Shown here piece by piece: positions 29,944 through 33,586 of a stretch of DNA of 33,586 nucleotides. The notes under the pieces were generated by a model. That model did not search any database. It was not told where the DNA came from and saw nothing but the letters and a program-made list of their open reading frames with translations. Numbering within the stretch: position 1 is the stretch's first letter; each line of letters starts with the position of its first letter. A program made the translations under genes and the position numbers. Origin of the DNA: CAXMST01 sp038206985 (GTDB lineage Bacteria > Actinomycetota > Thermoleophilia > Solirubrobacterales > 70-9); assembly GCA_038206985.1 (NCBI GenBank), contig JBBRAH010000033.1, positions 1 to 33,586 of the forward strand. The letters are read 5' to 3'.

Positions 29944-31174
29944 TTCGGGGAACGCTTCACTGGGCTCGAGCCGCCGGCGCGCGGTGCTCGCGGTCGCGAT
30001 CGGAGCGATTGCACTTGACAGCGCGCTCCTCGGCCTGATCGCCCCACTGCTGCCGGCGATCGAGCGCCGGGTCGGCGCCACCGAGGCCGAACTGGGAGTG
30101 GCTCTGGCCGCCTACGCGGTGCCGATCTTCTTCGTCTCATTGCCGCTCGGTCGTCTGGCCGATCGCATCGGCCGCCGCCCGCTGCTGCTCGGCGGCCTGC
30201 TGCTCACCGCCGCGGGCTCCGTGCTGATCGCGGTCTCCGATTCGCTCGCGGTCCTGGTCCTCGGCCGAGCCGTGCAGGGGCTCGGCGGCGCCGGCAGCTG
30301 GATCGCCGCGCTCGCCCTGGTTTCCGACCTCGCGCCGAAGGGCCGCACCGGCGAGTCGATCGGCTTCGCCCTCGCCGCCAACAGCGTGGGTGCGATCGCA
30401 GGCCCGGCGCTCGGCGGGCTGACCGGGGAGACGATCGGTTTCGCCTTCCCCTTCGTCCTCGTGGCCGTACTCACGCTCGGTCTCGCGGCGGCGGGCGTGG
30501 CCGTTCTGCCACGTACGCGGCCCGAACCGCCCGCTGTGTCGGATGCTCGGGTCGGCCTGAATACGCTCGTCGGTCTGATGACCTCACGACGGGTCCTGCC
30601 CGCGACGCTGATCGTCATCACCGGCTCGGCGGCAATCGGTGTGATCGAGGTCGTTGTGCCCCTGGATGCCGACGATCGGCTGGGTCTCGGCGCCACCGCG
30701 ATCGGAGCGGTCTTCGCGGCAACCGTCGCGCTCGACGCGATCGTTGCTCCCTTCGCTGGCCGCCAGAGCGACCGTCGCGGGCGCGTCGCGGTCGGCCTCA
30801 CTGGGGTCGCAATCGTCATGGCTTCCATCGTGCTGCTCACAAGCCTCGGCGGGGTCGCGGGCATGGTCGCGGCCCTCTCGGTCTTCGGTGTTGGTGTGAG
30901 CATCATGTTCGCGGCCGCAGTGCCCTGGCTCGACGACAGCTTCGGCGCGGTTGGCAAGGGCCTCGGCTACGGCTTTCTCAACGTGATCTACGCCCTCGGC
31001 TACACGCTCGGCCCGCTGGGGGCGGGAGTCGCTTACGGCGTTGGTGGCGCCGACCTGGCCTACGGGCTGACAGCGGCCGCGCTGATCGCGGTCGGCCTGC
31101 TTGTCGTGGCCCGCAGCCGCGGCTCGGCTGAGCCCGACCTCTCTGACCCGGCCCCGGCAGTCCCGCTCCGCTGA
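29936..31174 (+). CDS. Major facilitator superfamily transporter
   Basis: A 412-aa permease with about 12 helices. Motif A, GRLADRIGRRP, is in the loop after helix 2. Helix 4/5 carries RAVQGLGGAGSWIAAL. The second half repeats a weaker motif A (GRQSDRRGR). The layout suits drug/proton antiporters, but the substrate is unknown. The ATG at 29936 has only a weak upstream GAGCGG, so translation may depend on the short overlapping upstream frame. Confidence 0.92.
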   Translation: MTDSGNASLGSSRRRAVLAVAIGAIALDSALLGLIAPLLPAIERRVGATEAELGVALAAYAVPIFFVSLPLGRLADRIGRRPLLLGGLLLTAAGSVLIAVSDSLAVLVLGRAVQGLGGAGSWIAALALVSDLAPKGRTGESIGFALAANSVGAIAGPALGGLTGETIGFAFPFVLVAVLTLGLAAAGVAVLPRTRPEPPAVSDARVGLNTLVGLMTSRRVLPATLIVITGSAAIGVIEVVVPLDADDRLGLGATAIGAVFAATVALDAIVAPFAGRQSDRRGRVAVGLTGVAIVMASIVLLTSLGGVAGMVAALSVFGVGVSIMFAAAVPWLDDSFGAVGKGLGYGFLNVIYALGYTLGPLGAGVAYGVGGADLAYGLTAAALIAVGLLVVARSRGSAEPDLSDPAPAVPLR

Positions 31175-31184
31175 GCCGCGAACC

Positions 31185-31190
31185 TATAAT
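31185..31190 (+). promoter_or_regulatory. -10 box (TATAAT) of tRNA-Gly
   Basis: A perfect TATAAT 12 bases before the mature tRNA. Confidence 0.6.
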
Positions 31191-31202
31191 CCACACCAAC
31201 CT

Positions 31203-31274
31203 GCGGGCGAAGTGTTACTGGTTGCACGTGAGCCTTCCAAGCTCAGAGAGCCGGTTCGAGTCCGGTCGCCCGCT
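31203..31274 (+). tRNA. tRNA-Gly, anticodon UCC
   Basis: A 72-nt cloverleaf. The acceptor is GCGGGCG/CGCCCGC with discriminator T, the D stem GTGT/GCAC, and the anticodon stem TGAGC/GCTCA with loop CTTCCAA. Position 8 is A instead of the near-universal U. CCA is not encoded. Confidence 0.93.
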
Positions 31275-31326
31275 CTCCGCCTGCGTCACCGACAGCGCAC
31301 GGGCGGAGGCCTCCTCGCGACTCGCG

Positions 31327-31332
31327 TAGACT
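31327..31332 (+). promoter_or_regulatory. -10 box (TAGACT) of tRNA-Pro(GGG)
   Basis: The box lies 12 bases before the mature tRNA. It is identical to the box of tRNA-Pro(UGG). Confidence 0.5.
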
Positions 31333-31344
31333 GGCGGGCCGTCA

Positions 31345-31418
31345 CGGGGCGTGGCGCAGTTTGGTAGCGCATTCGGCTGGGGGCCGAAAGGTCGCTGGTT
31401 CGAATCCAGTCGCCCCGA
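31345..31418 (+). tRNA. tRNA-Pro, anticodon GGG
   Basis: A 74-nt cloverleaf. The acceptor is CGGGGCG/CGCCCCG with discriminator A, the anticodon stem TTCGG/CCGAA with loop CTGGGGG, and the T arm CTGG-TTCGAAT-CCAG. CCA is not encoded. Mobile-element-like genes follow directly, so its 3' end may be an attachment site. Confidence 0.96.
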
Positions 31419-31537
31419 TATAGAGCTAGAACCGCGAAGGAGTGCGAATCTGGCGCCCCGAGCGGAGTTTCTGGCTCTAACAGGTGCGAAGGACTGCGAA
31501 CGGACTCAGGCGTCGCGGCAGTAGCGCTCCGGTGAAC

Positions 31538-31579
31538 CGGTAGCAGCCGGTAGCAGCCACGGCTCTCGTTCGGTAGCAG
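31538..31579 (+). repeat. Iteron-like direct repeats upstream of the Rep-like gene
   Basis: CGGTAGCAG occurs three times (31538-31546, 31548-31556 and 31571-31579), about 105-145 bp before the Rep start. A second pair, GCGAAGGA-TGCGAA, lies at about 31434 and 31484. These could be Rep binding sites of a replication origin. Nothing else is recognised in the 265 bp after the tRNA except a GC-rich hairpin near 31603. Confidence 0.45.
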
Positions 31580-31671
31580 TCATCAAGAGGCGCACGCGGT
31601 GGCGCGCGAAGCGCGTCATCGGCCCTCGCGGCGAGCGAAGCGAAATCCGCGCCCCAGAGGTCGCCTCGGCC

Positions 31672-31677
31672 TAGGTT
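31672..31677 (+). promoter_or_regulatory. -10 box (TAGGTT) of the Rep-like gene
   Basis: The box lies six bases before the ATG at 31684. Confidence 0.45.
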
Positions 31678-31683
31678 CGGTCC

Positions 31684-32904
31684 ATGGCCGCAACGCCAAA
31701 GAAGAGTGAAGCATTCGAGGTCGCGCAGGTGGGCGTGGACACGGTGAGCTTCGCCTGGCGCCCACTCGATGACGAGGTCCTATGGGACCGCTTGCAGAAA
31801 GGCGCACAAGCTCGTTCCATCGCAGGCCTCTGGCGTGTGAACCCGGCTGGAGTCCCCGGTGGGTGGATGCTGTCGAAGCCTCTCGCGGGCGCTCGATGGT
31901 TCTTCTTCCCCGAGTCGCGATTAATTTTCACCGAGGGCCGTCTTGGGGCGATGCTCTCCGGCAGAGATGGCGACTTCTCGCTGGCGCCGTTCTCTTCGTT
32001 GAACACGGCAGCGCTGCGGCTTGAAGAAGAGATCGCGGTGGTCTTCGGACACGACCGCGCAGAAGGGATTGGAGGCCTGATCTTGGCTCTCCGGCGACTC
32101 GACCTGGCGGCCGAGCTTCGGTGGGCCGACCCTGCCGATGGGCTCGCCTGTCTGCGGTCGCTCGGGACTCTTTCCATCCCTCGCGTGAAGGTCTGCGAGT
32201 GGCGGCACGAGGGTCGCACCGAAACCGTTTCCTATTACACGGCGACCAAACACAAGAAGCTGCTGATGCGCATCTATGACAAGGGCGTGGAGAGCCGCTC
32301 GGCGGCTCCCGGCACACTGCTCCGCTTCGAGCGTCAGCACCGTTGGGCCAAAGCAGACCAACCCGAGCTGTTCGACTTCGCAGTCCACGCCGACCCCTCA
32401 GCGCTCTGGCTCGACCGTTTCGAGGACTGGGCCGAGAGCGCCGAGCGGCTGGCTGTCGAGGGCGGTGAGGGCTCGCAACGGCGGTTGATCGAAGCCGTCG
32501 AGGGAGGCGATCTCGACCGCGAGAAAGCGGAACGGCTGATCGGTGCGCTCGCTATCGCTCAGCTCCGGGGTGAGAGTTGGTGGGCCGAACTCGGAAAGCC
32601 TCACCTGGGGCAGCGACGCCGACGCGATCTAGATGCCCTGGGTATTCCGTTGGCCCCGACGGGTGAGCCGTGTGAGCCGGTCCCGCTCGGCGCCGCGATT
32701 GAGGCTCTGCGAGATGCATGGGGAAAGCCTCTCGACCGGCAAGCCAAGCCGACGAGCGCCGAGGAGCGCCCCAAGCGCACCGGAGGCGCTTCGCGCTGCG
32801 TTGGTCGAACGTGGATTTCAAGGCTGCGGAAGTCGAGATCAAGAAATCGCTCGGTAGCACGGGCGAAGAGACAGCCCCTAAGAACGGGAAGACTCGCACG
32901 GTGA
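31684..32904 (+). CDS. Replication-initiator-like protein (Rep_trans/NicK type), 3' end altered
   Basis: The frame encodes 406 aa. Residues about 165-225 contain SYYTATKHKKLLMRIYDKG and LLRFERQHRW, which match the core of rolling-circle initiators and NicK-type relaxases (Y-x-G/T-K stretch, RIYDKG, RFE). The first 340 or so residues read as a coherent protein ending near EALRDAWGKP. The last 55 residues are Arg/Ser-rich and are only the out-of-frame reading of the recombinase that overlaps it. The original C-terminus was therefore lost or replaced when the two genes were joined. Assignment rests on the central motif. Confidence 0.6.
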   Translation: MAATPKKSEAFEVAQVGVDTVSFAWRPLDDEVLWDRLQKGAQARSIAGLWRVNPAGVPGGWMLSKPLAGARWFFFPESRLIFTEGRLGAMLSGRDGDFSLAPFSSLNTAALRLEEEIAVVFGHDRAEGIGGLILALRRLDLAAELRWADPADGLACLRSLGTLSIPRVKVCEWRHEGRTETVSYYTATKHKKLLMRIYDKGVESRSAAPGTLLRFERQHRWAKADQPELFDFAVHADPSALWLDRFEDWAESAERLAVEGGEGSQRRLIEAVEGGDLDREKAERLIGALAIAQLRGESWWAELGKPHLGQRRRRDLDALGIPLAPTGEPCEPVPLGAAIEALRDAWGKPLDRQAKPTSAEERPKRTGGASRCVGRTWISRLRKSRSRNRSVARAKRQPLRTGRLAR

Positions 32905-33305
32905 CGCTGCCACCGCCCGCAGCCGACGCTCTCCGCTCCCTGACGCGCCGGGCCGACAGCCCGTACGTCTTCACGACGCCGCAGGGCAAGAGGTTCTCAA
33001 AGACCTCTCATCACTACCACTGGCGGGCCGTGCGACTCGCCTGGGGCCGCCCGGAGATGGACTTCTACGAGCTACGGCATTTCTGCGCCACGCATCTGCT
33101 GGGCCTTGGCCTCAGCCACGCGGACGTTGCCGTGCAGCTCGGCCACACCGATGGCGGTGCTCTGGTGATGAGCACCTACGGGCACCCGTCCGAGGAGGCA
33201 GCCCGTAAGCGCCTCCGCGATGCCTTCAGCTCGAAGCCGATTCTGCGAGTCGTCCGAGATGACGATGAGGACGACGGAGCCGCTGGCGCCCTGATGGTCC
33301 GATAA
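32718..33305 (+). pseudogene. Truncated tyrosine recombinase (integrase)
   Basis: The C-terminal catalytic half of a phage-type integrase. It reads ALRWSNVDF, then a KNGKTRTVTLP strand, FYELRHFCATHLLGLG (Arg II region), QLGHTDGG and MSTYGH (nucleophile Tyr). The core-binding domain of about 150-200 residues is missing, and so is the segment with catalytic Arg I, which should lie about seven residues before LRW. Near 32790 a one-base shift would join the upstream frame reading PEAL to ALRW, so a frameshift adds to the truncation. It overlaps the Rep-like frame. It is unlikely to be active alone. Confidence 0.75.
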
Positions 33306-33353
33306 GCAAGCGAGGTAACGGCTGGAAAGTCCCTCTAGTACGTGCCCGCTTTG

Positions 33354-33500
33354 CATGGAGGCTGTCGCGCAAAGGTCTTTCGCCGAGATTCGGGGGGTCA
33401 AATCGCAAGCGGGCCTCTTTTCCAGGTCCTTAGAACGGCTTAGAGAGCTTCGAACCCGTGAGCCCGCGGACAGAGGGGGGTTTGTGCGACAGCCTCCATG
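33354..33500. repeat. 20-bp inverted repeat around a structured spacer
   Basis: The arms at 33354-33373 and 33481-33500 match in 19 of 20 bases (core CATGGAGGCTGTCGC), 107 bp apart. The left arm also lies inside a smaller hairpin (CTTTGC/GCAAAG). A further pair, GCCCGCTT near 33343 and AAGCGGGC near 33408, is followed by CTCTTTT and could end the recombinase transcript. No gene was recognised in the spacer. Confidence 0.7.
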
Positions 33501-33586
33501 GAGAGCGGGTACCTCGGGTCGAGCGGGGAGACGCCGAAGATGATCGCCAGCTTCCCTGAAGCCCCGCCGCGTCCAGAGGAGCTTCA
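33498..33586 (+). CDS. Possible 5' end of the next gene, cut by the window
   Basis: An open frame runs from ATG 33498 to the window end. A second in-frame ATG at 33540 has GGGGAG nine bases upstream and is the better start (product MIASFPEAPPRPEEL and onward). Only about 15-30 residues are visible, so no function can be assigned. The first ATG is inside the inverted-repeat arm. Confidence 0.3.
   Translation, partial: MESGYLGSSGETPKMIASFPEAPPRPEEL

Larger units (their letters stand above)
31419..33586 (+). mobile_element. Probable remnant of an integrated element next to tRNA-Pro(GGG)
   Basis: Directly after a tRNA 3' end come iteron-like repeats, a Rep-like gene, a damaged tyrosine recombinase and a structured region with a 20-bp inverted repeat. 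Rep plus integrase beside a tRNA is the layout of actinobacterial integrative plasmids and ICEs. No second copy of the tRNA 3' end (attR) was found before the window ends, so the right border is unknown. Confidence 0.55.

Noticed and set aside
33306..33420. RNase P RNA-like GGAAAGTCC after the recombinase
   Set aside because: Only this short match is present. The other conserved RNase P elements are missing.
33421..33470. T-arm-like TTCGAACCC as attR copy of tRNA-Pro
   Set aside because: Flanking bases do not match the 3' end of tRNA-Pro(GGG) and no T stem can form.

Overview
The window is high-GC DNA with dense genes on both strands. The TANNNT -10 boxes, leaderless starts, ANTAR regulator and respiratory gene arrangement all point to an actinobacterium, possibly of the Thermoleophilia/Solirubrobacterales type. 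The class is an inference and cannot be proved from this sequence.

Layout. Positions 1-3236 (+) hold the end of a normal aa3-type oxidase operon: the 3' part of ctaD with all its metal ligands, a duplicated stress-protein-like gene, ctaE and a DoxX-like membrane gene. Positions 3438-6938 hold an ANTAR regulator, a cupin, two small genes, a diheme c-type lipoprotein and a CBS-pair protein. Positions 7010-11353 (-) form a second oxidase-like operon: a subunit II homologue, a subunit I homologue, ctaB (heme O synthase), and two or three very small genes. The subunit I and II homologues keep the fold but have lost almost every copper, heme and proton-channel residue. Positions 11494-15846 (+) hold a PAP2-type membrane protein, an LPG-synthase-TM-family protein, a thioredoxin-reductase-like flavoprotein and a DMT permease. 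Positions 15787-19770 (-) hold a diguanylate cyclase and an aminotransferase / acyl-CoA dehydrogenase / enoyl-CoA hydratase group. Positions 19810-20642 (+) hold two small genes. Positions 20655-24837 (-) hold a small membrane protein, a Nudix hydrolase, an SDR, an OsmC protein, a PduO-type adenosyltransferase and a DUF1015 protein.

Positions 24983-31418 are rich in tRNA genes: Pro(UGG), Leu(CAA), Leu(UAG), Trp(CCA), Gly(UCC) and Pro(GGG). Between them lie a palindromic repeat cluster, an SRAP gene that begins 4 nt after a tRNA, a LAGLIDADG/HTH protein, a YihY-type protein, a CAP-domain secreted protein and an MFS transporter. From 31419 to the window end there is what looks like an integrated element next to tRNA-Pro(GGG): iteron-like repeats, a Rep-like gene, a broken tyrosine recombinase and a large inverted repeat.

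The strongest candidate for an undescribed system is the operon at 7010-11353. It looks like an oxidase-shaped complex without redox centres, co-encoded with a heme-O synthase and close to an intact oxidase. A second window-wide signal is that at least 14 protein genes start 6-9 nt after a TANNNT box, which suggests extensive leaderless transcription.
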